Counted from the first letter of the stretch, positions 33,271-42,916 are shown. The stretch: DNA of 47,674 bases from Methylobacterium sp. NEAU K (GCF_030700285.1 NZ_JAUYZJ010000036.1:1-47674), one strand, 5' to 3'. A program made the numbers and translations. Notes: generated by a model from the sequence alone, not told the origin.

Positions 33271-33774
33271 CATTCTCGGGCACTCTGCTGCCCTAGTACG
33301 AAGACGCCGTTGCTCTGGCTGGGCTATTCGCCCGATGTGCCTGTCTCCGGGCGGTCATTGCCGCCTTCCGCTCGGTCACCGGAGTGCAGCACGAATTCGA
33401 GGCCGAGATCGTCGCTCTGGCGAACCGAGCGGTGCCCGGCCAGCATACGCGCGGTCATCAGTTCGAACGCGCGGTTCGAGGATGGGGTGAGCATCCCGAG
33501 CCTGATCGTCCGGCCGGAGCCGGGCATTGCGGCCACTGCCTACCAGCGCGAGCCAGGGCCGGCTCGGCCGCTGTTCTTGGCAAGGTTCGTTCCGACGTGG
33601 GTCCTCCGGGTAGTCCGGCGGCCGCCACCAAGATCTCCCGTCAATTTTTCTGCGTACCGAATGCGAGGCCGGGCGCAGAGCAGCCGCGATCAATCGACAT
33701 GATAAGGGTGTGATTTTCCTATCCCGGTGGCACGACCGTTGCTGAGGCTCCTTCAATTTCAGGAGTCCTTCGGC
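33271..33774. other. Intergenic region upstream of the ABC operon
   Basis: No family was recognised in the several overlapping frames. The promoter of the operon at 33775 should lie in its right end. An AGGAG at 33761-33765 is the ribosome site of the first gene. Confidence 0.45.
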
Positions 33775-35394
33775 TTGTCCCGTACACCGCACGTGACCGA
33801 TCTCTCCCGCCGCACGGTGCTTGCGCTCCCGCTCGGCCTTGCCGCAGCCTCGGGCAGCGCACGCGCGGCCGAGCCGAAGCGAGGCGGCACGATGGTGATG
33901 ATCGTGCATCCGGAGCCTTCAACCCTGGCCCATTATGCCGTGTCGGCCGGCAACATTCCACCGATCGCCACGCAGGTCTATGAAGGGTTGTGCACCTACG
34001 ATTGGGACCTGAACCCGCAGCCCAACCTCGCCAAGTCGTGGGATGTCGCCCCGGACGGCAAGACCATCACGTTCAAGCTCCAGGAGGGCGTGACCTTCCA
34101 CAACGGCAAGCCGTTCACCAGCGCGGACGTGCAGTACTCCTTCATGGAGATCCTGAAGAAGTACAATCCGATCGCCCCGGTGATGCTCGCGGAACTCGTG
34201 GCAGTCGATACACCGGACCCAATGACAGCGGTGCTGCGCCTCGCCAACCCGGCTCCGTACATCATGAAGGCGCTCTCGGGGCGCGATCTGCCGATCCTGT
34301 GCCGGTCGGTGTTCGAGGGGACCGACATCCTCCAGAACCCGAGCGCCAACAAGCCGATCGGGACCGGTCCGTTCAAGTTCGTGAGCTGGGAGCGCGGCCA
34401 GTCCGTACGGCTCGATCGCAACGAGACCTACTGGAAACCGGGGCTGCCTTACCTCAACCGCATCGTTGCCCGCTTCATCCCGGACGCCGCCACGCGGTCG
34501 GCCGCCATGGAGGCCGGCGAGGCCCATTTCGCCGGCTACAGCGCTGTGAACTACGCCGATCTCGCGCGGATGAAGACCAATCCGGTCCTCGACCTGACGA
34601 CCAAAGGCTACGAGATGACGCCGGCCCAGAGCGTCCTGGAGTTGAACGGCCGTCACCCACAGCTTCAGAAGAAGGAGGTCCGCCAAGCGATCGCCTACGC
34701 CATCGACCGCAACGTCATCCTCAGGGACGTGATGTTCGGCTACGGCCTGCCCGCCACGGGGCCGCTCAGCCGCAAGTTCAAGACGGCGGGCCTCTACACC
34801 GACGACGTGCGCCGGTACGATGTGCCGGACCGGCTGGAGATCGCCAACAGGCTGCTCGATCAGGCCGGCGCGCCCCGCGGCGCCGGCGGGATGCGCTTTG
34901 CCCTGCACCTGGAGGTGAACTCGTTCGGCGAGCAGTGGCTGCGGCAGGCCGAATACCTGAAGCAGGCGCTGGCCGAAGTCGGCATCGACGTGACGCTCCG
35001 TTCGGAGGACACCGCAACCTGGCTGCGGCGCGTCTACACGAACTACGATTACGATATCAACGAGCCGTTCCTGAGCCAAGGCGTCGATCCGGTCTACGGG
35101 CTCAACAAGCAATTCCTCACCGCGCAGATCCGCAAGGGCGTGACCTTCGTCAATGACACCTTCTACGCAAACCCGGAGGTCGACCGCATGCTCGGCGAGG
35201 GCGCGCGCGAGCTGGACCCCGAGAAGCGCGGAGCGATCTACAAGAAGGTCCAGCAGATCCTGGCCGACGACAGCCCGATGGTCTGGCTGATCGACGTGCA
35301 ATACGTCAGCGTCTTTAACCGGCGCCTTAAGGACCACACCACCGGACCGCTCGGCACACAGCAGGCGTTCGAACGGGCCTGGATGGACAAGTAG
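33775..35394 (+). CDS. ABC transporter solute-binding protein, family 5
   Basis: A 539-residue periplasmic binding protein of the peptide/opine/nickel class. The TTG at 33775 follows AGGAG by 9 nt and starts a Tat-like signal (DLSRRTVLALPLGLAAASGS, cleavage after ARA). The core has GGTMVMIVHPEPSTLAHYA, LAKSWDVAPDGKTITFKLQE, GVTFHNGKPFTSADVQYSF, KPIGTGPFKFVSWERGQSVR, VRQAIAYAIDRNVILRDVMF and GIDVTLRSEDTATWLRRVY. It opens an operon with two permeases, a double ATPase and amide hydrolases. The ligand is likely a small amide- or ureide-containing compound. Confidence 0.92.
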   Translation: MSRTPHVTDLSRRTVLALPLGLAAASGSARAAEPKRGGTMVMIVHPEPSTLAHYAVSAGNIPPIATQVYEGLCTYDWDLNPQPNLAKSWDVAPDGKTITFKLQEGVTFHNGKPFTSADVQYSFMEILKKYNPIAPVMLAELVAVDTPDPMTAVLRLANPAPYIMKALSGRDLPILCRSVFEGTDILQNPSANKPIGTGPFKFVSWERGQSVRLDRNETYWKPGLPYLNRIVARFIPDAATRSAAMEAGEAHFAGYSAVNYADLARMKTNPVLDLTTKGYEMTPAQSVLELNGRHPQLQKKEVRQAIAYAIDRNVILRDVMFGYGLPATGPLSRKFKTAGLYTDDVRRYDVPDRLEIANRLLDQAGAPRGAGGMRFALHLEVNSFGEQWLRQAEYLKQALAEVGIDVTLRSEDTATWLRRVYTNYDYDINEPFLSQGVDPVYGLNKQFLTAQIRKGVTFVNDTFYANPEVDRMLGEGARELDPEKRGAIYKKVQQILADDSPMVWLIDVQYVSVFNRRLKDHTTGPLGTQQAFERAWMDK

Positions 35395-35398
35395 CCCC

Positions 35399-36370
35399 AT
35401 GCGGCTCGCGCGATTTCTCGGTCACCGGCTCCTGCTGGCGATCCCCGTGGTGCTGGGCATCGTCGTGCTCAACTTCTTCCTGATCCACCTGGCGCCCGGC
35501 GATGCGGCGTCGGTGCTGGCCGGCGAGAGCGGTGCGGCCAGCCCGGAATACATGGAACAGCTGCGGCACAAGTTCGGCCTGGACCGGCCGCTCGCCACCC
35601 AGTTCGGCGTCTACCTGCTGAACATGCTCCATCTCGACCTCGGCTACTCGTTTCGCAACGACAGCCCCGTGGTGAGCCTGATCCTCGAGCGGCTCTGGCC
35701 TACGGGACTGCTGATGCTGACCGCCTTCGGCACCGCCCTGGTGATCGGCACGCTGCTCGGTCTCGTGGCCGCCACGGGGCGCAATTCCTGGCGTGACGCG
35801 GTGATCTCGCTCGTGAGCCTCGTGGCCTATGCCACGCCCGGGTTCTGGCTCGGGCTGATGATGATCGTGGTCTTCGCGATCCGCCTCGGCTGGTTGCCGA
35901 CCAGCGGTTTCGACACGGTCGGCGCCGACAACGAAGGCTGGGACGAGGTCTGGGATATCGGCCGTCACCTGGTCATGCCGGCGGTCGCGCTCTCGTTGTT
36001 CTACCTCGCCGTCTACGCCCGGGTGATGCGCGCCTCCGTGCTGGAGCAGGTCGGCATGGACTACGTCACCACGGCCCGCGCCAAGGGCCAGACCGAGGCC
36101 CGGGTGATGACCGGCCACGTCCTGCGCAACGCCCTGCTGCCGGTGGTCACCATGGCGGGGGTACAGGCCGGCAACCTGATCGGCGGCTCGATCGTGGTCG
36201 AGACGGTGTTCGGCTGGCCGGGGGTCGGCACGCTGGCCTTCAACGCGCTCCAGTCGCGCGACCTGAACCTGCTGCTCGGCATCTTCTTCGTCTCGGCCTG
36301 CCTCGTCGTGGTGATCAACCTCGCCGTGGACCTCGTCTACGTCTGCCTCGATCCACGGATGGAGCTGTAG
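35399..36370 (+). CDS. ABC transporter permease (DppB type)
   Basis: A 323-residue inner-membrane permease with six helices. It begins FLGHRLLLAIPVVLGIVVLN and has the DppB signature LAPGDAASVLAGESGA and the EAA loop DYVTTARAKGQTEARVMTGH. It starts 5 bp after the binding protein and ends 3 bp before the next permease. It forms the heterodimeric channel with the DppC-type protein. Confidence 0.93.
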   Translation: MRLARFLGHRLLLAIPVVLGIVVLNFFLIHLAPGDAASVLAGESGAASPEYMEQLRHKFGLDRPLATQFGVYLLNMLHLDLGYSFRNDSPVVSLILERLWPTGLLMLTAFGTALVIGTLLGLVAATGRNSWRDAVISLVSLVAYATPGFWLGLMMIVVFAIRLGWLPTSGFDTVGADNEGWDEVWDIGRHLVMPAVALSLFYLAVYARVMRASVLEQVGMDYVTTARAKGQTEARVMTGHVLRNALLPVVTMAGVQAGNLIGGSIVVETVFGWPGVGTLAFNALQSRDLNLLLGIFFVSACLVVVINLAVDLVYVCLDPRMEL

Positions 36371-36372
36371 CG

Positions 36373-37200
36373 ATGCGGGCCGCTCTGGCGCGCTTCGCGC
36401 GCAACCGACTGGCGCTCCTTGGAGCCGCCGTGCTGCTCGGGCTGGTGGCCCTGGTGGCGCTCACGCCCCTGCTCTTTCCCGATGACCCGTTCCGCCTCGT
36501 CGGGCCCGCGCTCCAGCCGCCGGGCGGCCGCTTCCTGCTCGGCACCGACACGCTCGGGCGGGATGTCGCCGCGGAGATCGCCTACGGCGCCCGCACCTCG
36601 CTGTTGATCGGCCTCGGCGCGACTCTGGCCGCGATCCTGTTCGGGACCCTGGTCGGGGGATTGGCCGGCTATTACCGGGGCGGCGTCGAGATCGCGCTGA
36701 TGCGGCTCACGGAGTTCTTCCAGACGATCCCGGCCTTCGTGCTGGCGATCCTCATCGTGGCGATCCTGTCGCCGTCGCTCACCAGCGAGATCGTCGCCAT
36801 CGCGGCGGTCTCCTGGCCCGGCATCGCCCGGCTGGTGCGCGGTGAGTTCGTGGCGCTCGGCGGGCGAGAATTCGTGCTCGCCTGCGACGGCCTCGGGGCG
36901 GGCGATGCGCGCATCATCTTCCGCCACATGCTGCCGAACTGCACCTCGGCGATCATCGCCGTGGGGTCGCTGCTGATCGGCACGGCGATCCTGATCGAGG
37001 CGGGCCTCGCGTTCCTCGGGCTCGGCGACCCAAACGTGATGAGCTGGGGCCTGATCATCAGTGCCGGACGCGCGGTCCTGCGCTCGGCGTGGTGGATCTG
37101 CACCTTTCCCGGAATTGCAATTCTGCTCACCGTCCTCGGCATCAACCTCGTTGGGGATGGCCTGAACGAGGCGCTGAACCCGAGGCTCCGCGAGCGATGA
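36373..37200 (+). CDS. ABC transporter permease (DppC type)
   Basis: A 275-residue permease. It has an N-terminal helix (NRLALLGAAVLLGLVALVAL), the DppC motif PPGGRFLLGTDTLGRDVAAE, and the EAA loop EFVLACDGLGAGDARIIFRH. The stop overlaps the ATG of the ATPase gene (ATGA), so expression of permease and ATPase is coupled. It pairs with the DppB-type permease. Confidence 0.93.
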   Translation: MRAALARFARNRLALLGAAVLLGLVALVALTPLLFPDDPFRLVGPALQPPGGRFLLGTDTLGRDVAAEIAYGARTSLLIGLGATLAAILFGTLVGGLAGYYRGGVEIALMRLTEFFQTIPAFVLAILIVAILSPSLTSEIVAIAAVSWPGIARLVRGEFVALGGREFVLACDGLGAGDARIIFRHMLPNCTSAIIAVGSLLIGTAILIEAGLAFLGLGDPNVMSWGLIISAGRAVLRSAWWICTFPGIAILLTVLGINLVGDGLNEALNPRLRER

Positions 37201-38813
37201 GCGACTCCGTCCTCGACATCGAGAGGCTGACGATCGCGCTGCCCCCGGGCGCAGACCGGTCGAATGCGGTCACCGACGTGGATCTCGTCCTGCGGCCCGG
37301 CGCGGTGACCTGCCTGATCGGCGAGAGCGGCTCGGGCAAGTCGCTGGTGGCACGCGCGATCCTCGGGCTGCTCCCGGGGCCGCACGTACGTGTCTCGGGC
37401 GGGCGCATCAACTTCGAGGGCGAGGATCTCGCGGCGATCACGCCGAAGCGGATGCGTCGCATCCGGGGCGCACGGATCGCGATGATCTTCCAGGAGCCGA
37501 TGACGGCCCTGAACCCGCTCCACACGATCGGCCGCCAGCTCGACGAGGTCCTGCGCATCCACACCGCGCTCGGCCGCACTGCCCGGCGGGCCCGGGTCGT
37601 CGCGCTGCTCGACAGCGTCCACTTGCCGGAGCCCGCCCGACTCCTGCGCTCCTATCCGCACCAGCTCTCGGGCGGCCAGCGCCAGAGGGCGATGATCGCC
37701 ATGGCGCTGGCGCTGAACCCCCGGCTCCTCATCGCCGACGAGCCGACCACCGCTCTCGACGTGACCACCCAGGCGCAGATCCTCCACCTGATCCGCGAAC
37801 TGCAGCGCGAGCATGGTACCAGCGTCCTGTTCATCACCCACGATTTCGGCGTGGTGGCCGACATCGCCGACACGGTCGCGGTGCTGCAGAAGGGCACCCT
37901 GGTCGAGCAGGGCCCGGCGGCCTCGGTCCTCGGCGCACCGAAGCACCCCTACACCCGTGCGCTGATCGCGGCCGTGCCCAGGTTGGCGCCGCCGCCGCGG
38001 CGGACGCCCAGCGCGGCCCCCCTGGTGGTCGAGGCACGCAAGGTCGAGAAGACGTACGGGGCCCGCGGCCTGTTCGGCGGCCGCGTCACCCGCGCGCTCG
38101 ACAGCGTGGACCTGATGCTGCGGCGAGGCGAGACCCTGGGGCTCGTCGGCGAGAGCGGCTCAGGCAAGAGCACCCTGGCGCGGGCGATCACCCGGCTGAT
38201 GCCGGTCGATGGCGGCGAGATCCTTCTCTCCGGACACAGCGTCGCCGCGCTCAGCCGCCGCCAGATGCGTCCGCACCGCAAGCGGGTGCAGATGGTGTTC
38301 CAGGACCCGTACGGCTCCCTCGACCCACGCCAGCGCGTCGTCGACATCGTCGCCGAGGGGCCGATCATCCACGGCACCATGCCGGACGTCGCCAAGGTCC
38401 AGGCACGCGAGATGCTGGCGCTTGTCGGCCTCGATCCCGCGGCGGCACAGCGCTTCCCGCACGAGTTCAGCGGCGGCCAGCGTCAGCGGATCGGCATCGC
38501 CCGGGCCCTGGCCATGCAACCCGAGGTGCTGGTGGCCGACGAGCCCGTCTCGGCTTTGGATGTTTCCGTGCAGGCGCAGGTCCTGGCGCTGCTCGCCGAC
38601 ATCAAGGCGCGGCTTCACCTCAGCATGGTGTTCGTGACCCATGATCTGCGCGTCGCGCTGCAGGTCTGCGATCGCATCGCCGTGATGCGGGCCGGCCAAG
38701 TAGTCGAGGTTGCGCCCACGTCCGAGATTTTCTTCGCGCCGAAGCACCCCTACACCAAGGCGCTGTTCGCAGCCGTTCCGGGCGCCCAGTGGCAGGAGCC
38801 GATCCCCGCATGA
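37197..38813 (+). CDS. Double-domain ABC ATPase (DppD-DppF fusion, GsiA-like)
   Basis: A 538-residue protein containing two complete nucleotide-binding domains. The first has Walker A GESGSGKSLVARAILG, signature HQLSGGQRQRAMIAMAL and Walker B LLIADEPTTALD. The second has GESGSGKSTLARAI, EFSGGQRQRIGIARALA and VLVADEPVSALDV. Each is followed by the oligopeptide-transporter C-terminal extension (APKHPYTRALIAAVP and APKHPYTKALFAAVP). The ATG at 37197 overlaps the permease stop; the longer frame is not needed. It powers the transporter. Confidence 0.95.
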   Translation: MSDSVLDIERLTIALPPGADRSNAVTDVDLVLRPGAVTCLIGESGSGKSLVARAILGLLPGPHVRVSGGRINFEGEDLAAITPKRMRRIRGARIAMIFQEPMTALNPLHTIGRQLDEVLRIHTALGRTARRARVVALLDSVHLPEPARLLRSYPHQLSGGQRQRAMIAMALALNPRLLIADEPTTALDVTTQAQILHLIRELQREHGTSVLFITHDFGVVADIADTVAVLQKGTLVEQGPAASVLGAPKHPYTRALIAAVPRLAPPPRRTPSAAPLVVEARKVEKTYGARGLFGGRVTRALDSVDLMLRRGETLGLVGESGSGKSTLARAITRLMPVDGGEILLSGHSVAALSRRQMRPHRKRVQMVFQDPYGSLDPRQRVVDIVAEGPIIHGTMPDVAKVQAREMLALVGLDPAAAQRFPHEFSGGQRQRIGIARALAMQPEVLVADEPVSALDVSVQAQVLALLADIKARLHLSMVFVTHDLRVALQVCDRIAVMRAGQVVEVAPTSEIFFAPKHPYTKALFAAVPGAQWQEPIPA

Positions 38814-39994
38814 CGTCCGACCAGCCCGCACCCTCGACGGACCCCTTCCTGCCGGGTCCGCGCGCCCACGTCGCCGGTTCCGCGACCGGGCCGCTCACCG
38901 GGCTCGGTTTTGCCGTCAAGGATCTGATCGACGTCGCCGGGATCCCCACCGGCGGCGGCAACCCGGATTGGCCGCGGATCTACCCGACGCCCACCCGGCA
39001 CGCCTGGGTGGTCCAGACCCTCCTCGACGCGGGGGCCTCGGTGGTGGGCAAGACCGTCACCGACGAGGTCTCGCTGGGAATCCTGGGGGAGAACGCCCAT
39101 GACGGCACCCCGCTGAACCCGGCCGCCCCGGATCGGGTGCCCGGCGGGTCATCCAGCGGCTCGGCGTCAGCCGTAGCCTCCGGGGCCTGCGACTTCGCGC
39201 TGGGCACCGACAGCGGCGGCTCCGTGCGCGTGCCGGCGAGCTTCTGCGGCCTCTACGGGATCCGCCCCACCCACGGCCGCATCGATTTCTCCGGGGTCTG
39301 CGTCCAGGCGCCGAGCGCCGATACCTGTGGCTGGTTCGCCCGCGATCCGGCCACCTTCGCCCGGGTCGGAGAGGTTCTGTTCGGTAAGGCGATGCCGGAT
39401 CGGCTGCCAGATACGCTGCTGGTGGCCGCGGATGCGCTCGGCTTCGCCGACGAGGCGGTGCAGCGGGCGCTGATACCGCTCATCGACCGTCTGGCCGCCC
39501 TGATCGGCAACCGGCGCGACGTGACGATGGCGCCGCAGGGCCTGTCGGTGTGGCAGCGGGCACAGCGCGTCCTGCAGAGCAGCGAGGCGTGGCAGACCTT
39601 CGAGCCCTGGCTCGATACCTGCAACCCGCGCCTCGCCTTCTCGGTCGCCCGAGCGCTCGTCCAGGGCTCGATGATGACGGAGGCCGAGCGCAACGCCGCG
39701 ACCCTGATGCGGATCGAGGCACGGGCCCGCCTCGTGCGGCTCCTGCCCCCCGGGACCATCCTGTGCCTTCCGACCACGCCGTTCCCGGCGCCCCTGCGCG
39801 GGCTGCCGCTCAGCACGCTGAACCCGTTACGGGAACGCATCGGCTGCCTGACGAGCCACGGCGGCCTCACCGGCGTCCCGCAGGTCAACATCCCGGGAGG
39901 ACATGTCGAGGGCGCCCCGGTGGGCCTGTCGATTATCGGCGCCCGCGGAGCCGACCTCGACCTGATCCGGACCGCCGTTGCCCTGGAGGCCTGA
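38810..39994 (+). CDS. Amidase-signature hydrolase (AtzE-like)
   Basis: A 394-residue amidase-signature enzyme. The Ser-cisSer-Lys triad is visible: Lys in LGFAVKDLIDVAGIPTGGG, the cis-Ser in GGSSSGSASAVASG, and the nucleophile Ser in FALGTDSGGSVRVPASFCGL. The ATG overlaps the ATPase stop (ATGA). It is shorter than glutaminyl-tRNA amidotransferase A. Being next to an HpxZ/AtzH-like gene is typical of AtzE-type amidases and of oxamate/ureide operons. It probably cleaves an amide bond of the imported substrate. Confidence 0.9.
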   Translation: MTSDQPAPSTDPFLPGPRAHVAGSATGPLTGLGFAVKDLIDVAGIPTGGGNPDWPRIYPTPTRHAWVVQTLLDAGASVVGKTVTDEVSLGILGENAHDGTPLNPAAPDRVPGGSSSGSASAVASGACDFALGTDSGGSVRVPASFCGLYGIRPTHGRIDFSGVCVQAPSADTCGWFARDPATFARVGEVLFGKAMPDRLPDTLLVAADALGFADEAVQRALIPLIDRLAALIGNRRDVTMAPQGLSVWQRAQRVLQSSEAWQTFEPWLDTCNPRLAFSVARALVQGSMMTEAERNAATLMRIEARARLVRLLPPGTILCLPTTPFPAPLRGLPLSTLNPLRERIGCLTSHGGLTGVPQVNIPGGHVEGAPVGLSIIGARGADLDLIRTAVALEA

Positions 39995-39995
39995 C

Positions 39996-40412
39996 ATGGA
40001 CGCATCTGTGAACCGCCCCGACGTGGTGGCCGAGGTCTCGGCCCTGTTTGAGCGCTACGAGCAGGCGCTGATCGACAAGGATGTCGCGGTGTTGGACTCG
40101 ACCTTCTGGGACAGCCCTCACACGATCCGTTACGCCGTGGGCGAGAACGGCTACGGCTTCGCGGCGATTCATGCCGCCCGCATCGCGGCCGATCCCCCGC
40201 CTGGGGGGACCAAGGAGGCGCGCATCCGGTTGGAGATCCTGACGATCGGCTCCGACGTCGCCACCGTGAATCTCGAATTCAAGCCGCGCGGCAAGCCCGG
40301 TATCGGGCGCCAGAGCCAGACCTGGATGCGCCTCCCCGATCGCGGTTGGAAGGTGATCTCAGCGCACGTATCGATCATGGCCGCGCAGGTCGACCCCGAT
40401 GCCGCTGGGTAA
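39996..40412 (+). CDS. HpxZ/AtzH-like SnoaL-fold protein
   Basis: A 138-residue cone-shaped NTF2/SnoaL-like protein. EVSALFERYEQALIDKDVAV, LDSTFWDSPHTIRYAVGENG, YGFAAIHAARIA and GIGRQSQTWMRLPDRGWKVI are the pattern of HpxZ/AtzH (formerly DUF3225). These small partners are encoded next to amidases in oxalurate or cyanuric-acid-type degradation, but their exact role is uncertain. It starts just after the amidase stop. Confidence 0.85.
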   Translation: MDASVNRPDVVAEVSALFERYEQALIDKDVAVLDSTFWDSPHTIRYAVGENGYGFAAIHAARIAADPPPGGTKEARIRLEILTIGSDVATVNLEFKPRGKPGIGRQSQTWMRLPDRGWKVISAHVSIMAAQVDPDAAG

Positions 40413-40478
40413 TCATGGCGCGCCCAGCGGGACCGTCGTGATGGGCAGCCGGACCGATCCTGGGCAGGGAGAAACCCA

Positions 40479-41771
40479 TTGGAACAGGCAGCCGTCATCG
40501 CCGTCAGGGAAGCGGTCAGCGAGCAGCGAGGCCGGATAGAGCACCTGTTGGCAGAACTCGCTCGCTGCGGCCAGGACGATCCCGGGTTCACCCGTCCCTC
40601 CTACAGCCCGGAGGAGACCGAAGCCCACGCGATCGTTACGCGCAGCGCAGCCGATCTGGGCCTCTCGATCCGCCAGGACGCGGCCGCCAACACCTACATG
40701 ACGCTGCCGGGCCGGGACCGGACCCTGCCGCCAATCTTGATCGGCTCTCATCTCGACACCGTCGCCCATGGCGGCAACTTCGACGGGGCCGCCGGGGTCG
40801 TCGCCGGGCTCGCCGCCGTTGCGGCGATCCAGAGCCTGGGGCTGATCCCGGACCGCGATATCATGGTCATGGCCGTGCGCGCGGAGGAAAGCGTCTGGTT
40901 CCAGCTGTCCTATCTCGGCAGCCGAGCGGCGCTCGGCACCTTGCCGGAGGGCGCGCTCGCCATCACGCGGACCGATACCCGGCGCAGCCTCGCCGATCAC
41001 ATCGCGGCCTCTGGCGGTGATCCCGAGGCCCTGCGCGGAGGCGCGCCGACACTTGATCCGTCCGCGATCCACGCCTTCCTGGAAGTGCATATCGAGCAGG
41101 CGCCGAGCCTCGTCGAGGCCGGGATCCCGGTCGGCCTCTGCACCGGGATCCCGGGCAACTTCCGCTATCCGGATGCCCGGATCGTCGGACGCTACGACCA
41201 TGTTGGAACGCCACGGCGGTTTCGGCGCGACGCTGCCATGGCCGGCGCGGAGATCGCCCAGGCGCTGGACCAGGTCTGGCAGGCCAACGAGGAGGCTGGC
41301 CGCCCGATGGCCGTCACCCTCGGGCGGTTCCACACCGACGGTGCGGCCCACGGCCTGACCACGGTCCCGGGTGAGTTCCGGTTCAGCCTGGACGTGCGCG
41401 CCTATGAGGCGACCACGCTGGCAGAGCTTGAGGCGCGGTTCCTGGCTGACGTCGCGGCGGTCGCGGCGCGGCGCAACGTGGAGATCGTGCTGGGCCCGCG
41501 CGCCGAGGTGGCGGTCGGAGAGGTCTCCCCGCGGATCCGCGGCGGCTTCGAGGCTGCGGCCGCGGCCCTCGGGATCGCCACCATGCCTCTCGGCAGCCCG
41601 GCTTCGCATGATGCCGCGGCCTTCGCCAAAGTCGGGGTTCCAATGGCGATGCTGTTCGTGCGCAACGCCAACGGCAGCCATAACCCCGACGAGGCCATGG
41701 AGATCGACGACCTTATCGCTGCCGTCTCGATCCTCACCGCCTGGCTGGTGGCCGAGACCTGCGGCGGTTGA
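40479..41771 (+). CDS. M20-family Zn hydrolase (allantoate amidohydrolase / N-carbamoylase type)
   Basis: A 430-residue amidohydrolase starting at TTG, 6 nt after GGGAGA. Metal-binding motifs are IGSHLDTVAHGGNFDGAAGV (His and Asp), VMAVRAEESVWFQLSYLGS (Glu pair), HAFLEVHIEQAPSLVEAG, and the C-terminal SHDAAAFAKVGVPMAMLFV. The IEQGP-like and GIPGNFRY segments mark the allantoate/ureidoglycolate/N-carbamoyl-amino-acid group. It closes the operon and likely hydrolyses a carbamoyl or ureido group released from the transported compound. Confidence 0.9.
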   Translation: MEQAAVIAVREAVSEQRGRIEHLLAELARCGQDDPGFTRPSYSPEETEAHAIVTRSAADLGLSIRQDAAANTYMTLPGRDRTLPPILIGSHLDTVAHGGNFDGAAGVVAGLAAVAAIQSLGLIPDRDIMVMAVRAEESVWFQLSYLGSRAALGTLPEGALAITRTDTRRSLADHIAASGGDPEALRGGAPTLDPSAIHAFLEVHIEQAPSLVEAGIPVGLCTGIPGNFRYPDARIVGRYDHVGTPRRFRRDAAMAGAEIAQALDQVWQANEEAGRPMAVTLGRFHTDGAAHGLTTVPGEFRFSLDVRAYEATTLAELEARFLADVAAVAARRNVEIVLGPRAEVAVGEVSPRIRGGFEAAAAALGIATMPLGSPASHDAAAFAKVGVPMAMLFVRNANGSHNPDEAMEIDDLIAAVSILTAWLVAETCGG

Positions 41772-41786
41772 TCGGGGCGCCTCGAC

Positions 41787-42053
41787 TCAGGCGGAGAAAC
41801 GCGCCGGGCGCCCGACCGGATCGCCCAGGACCTCGTCGTCGCGCATGACCGGTTGTCCGCGCACGATCGTGGCGACCAGCCAGCCGGTGACGCGAAGTCC
41901 CGCAAACAGAGTCCAGCCGCAGGGCGAGACGATCCAGCGCTCCTCGATGGTGGGGCGCGCCTTCAGGTCCACCAGGGTGAAGTCCGCGTCGTACCCGGCC
42001 GCGATGCGCCCTTTGCCGGTGAGGCTGCCGACCGCGGCCCGGCGGAACCACAA
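41787..42053 (-). pseudogene. Dihydroorotase/hydantoinase-like C-terminal fragment
   Basis: The minus frame reads GKGRIAAGYDADFTLVDLKA, IEERWIVSPCGWTLFAGLRV, GWLVATIVRGQPVMRDDEVL and GRPARF, which is the C-terminal beta-sandwich end of dihydroorotase and related cyclic amidohydrolases. The TIM barrel with the metal site is absent, and homology breaks off near 42050. It faces the carbamoylase gene tail to tail. A cyclic amidohydrolase would fit the operon's chemistry, so it may be a lost pathway member. Confidence 0.8.
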
Positions 42054-42076
42054 ACTTGGCCCACTGTTCAGCAGTG

Positions 42077-42223
42077 ATGGGACACCGCAAGTCCATTGTG
42101 GCGGCGGCTATGCTTGCCGCGTTCGGGCTGATGGCAGACACGCACAGGATCGCTTCCACCGCTCCCCAGTCGCAGTCGCGTTTGCCCGTCGCTTCGCGGT
42201 TCGGCGTGATCGGCAACACATAG
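42077..42223 (+). CDS. Small possibly secreted peptide, uncertain
   Basis: A 48-residue frame (MGHRKSIVAAAMLAAFGLMA, then SQSRLPVASRFGVIGNT). The basic start and hydrophobic stretch look like a signal peptide, but the mature part would be only about 25 residues. There is no clear ribosome site. Confidence 0.3.
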   Translation: MGHRKSIVAAAMLAAFGLMADTHRIASTAPQSQSRLPVASRFGVIGNT

Positions 42224-42706
42224 CGTCGGAGCCAAATTAGGCACAGTCTCCACCAGCGGCTACGCAGACATCACCGCAGCAGTGAGCCGGCATCCGGAAT
42301 TTCGCGTTCGGAAACGCTGCCCAATCCGTGGGAGCAGCCGAGATGGGCGCGATACAGCCATATCGTTGGTGGAACGAAAAACTGCTTTCAGATAGGCGAT
42401 TATGCACCTTACAAACCACCCTATTGATAGCCGCCACCGGTTTTCGACATCCTGAACCGCCTCGCACGGACCGCCATAGCCTTCGCGGCTCGTCCTGCGG
42501 TTTCGACGACGACGGTCGCTGACGCTCCCTCGCGCAAGCATCGAGCAATCAACGCGCTGGGCGGCCTGGAACCAAAGTCTGGCCTTCGGCGTATTGGCGT
42601 CAACGCAGACACCCGAACCTCATACATCGACGGTCTTCCGCCGAAACGACATGATCGGGCCTGGCGAGATCTCGCGCACAACTACATTAAATACGGAGCA
42701 GAACCC
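42224..42706. other. Intergenic region without recognised gene
   Basis: Short conflicting frames on both strands; none resembles a known protein. The right end carries the upstream region of the GTG-initiated small secreted protein gene. Confidence 0.45.
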
Positions 42707-42916
42707 GTGAGTCTCTCGACCACGATCGCCGCGCTGTCCGCGGCCGCCCTGCTCGGGCTCGGGGCTCTCGGGAGCGCAACCGCGCAGGCCAGGGGTGAGG
42801 GCGCCGTCGTGGCCGGTGTCGTCGGCGGCATCGCCGCCGGGGCCCTGGCCTCCCGCGCATACCACCATCGCCACTATGGCTACGGTTACGGCCGCCCTTA
42901 CGGCTGCGGCTACTGA
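42707..42916 (+). CDS. Small secreted Gly/His/Tyr-rich protein
   Basis: A 69-residue protein from a GTG. A signal peptide (SLSTTIAALSAAALLGLGAL, cleavage after AQA) is followed by a glycine-rich segment (VVAGVVGGIAAGALASRAYH) and a C-terminal YHHRHYGYGYGRPYGCGY tail. This layout is common among small exported proteins of Methylobacterium. The His/Tyr tail may bind metal; that is a guess. A hairpin follows the stop. Confidence 0.65.
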   Translation: MSLSTTIAALSAAALLGLGALGSATAQARGEGAVVAGVVGGIAAGALASRAYHHRHYGYGYGRPYGCGY

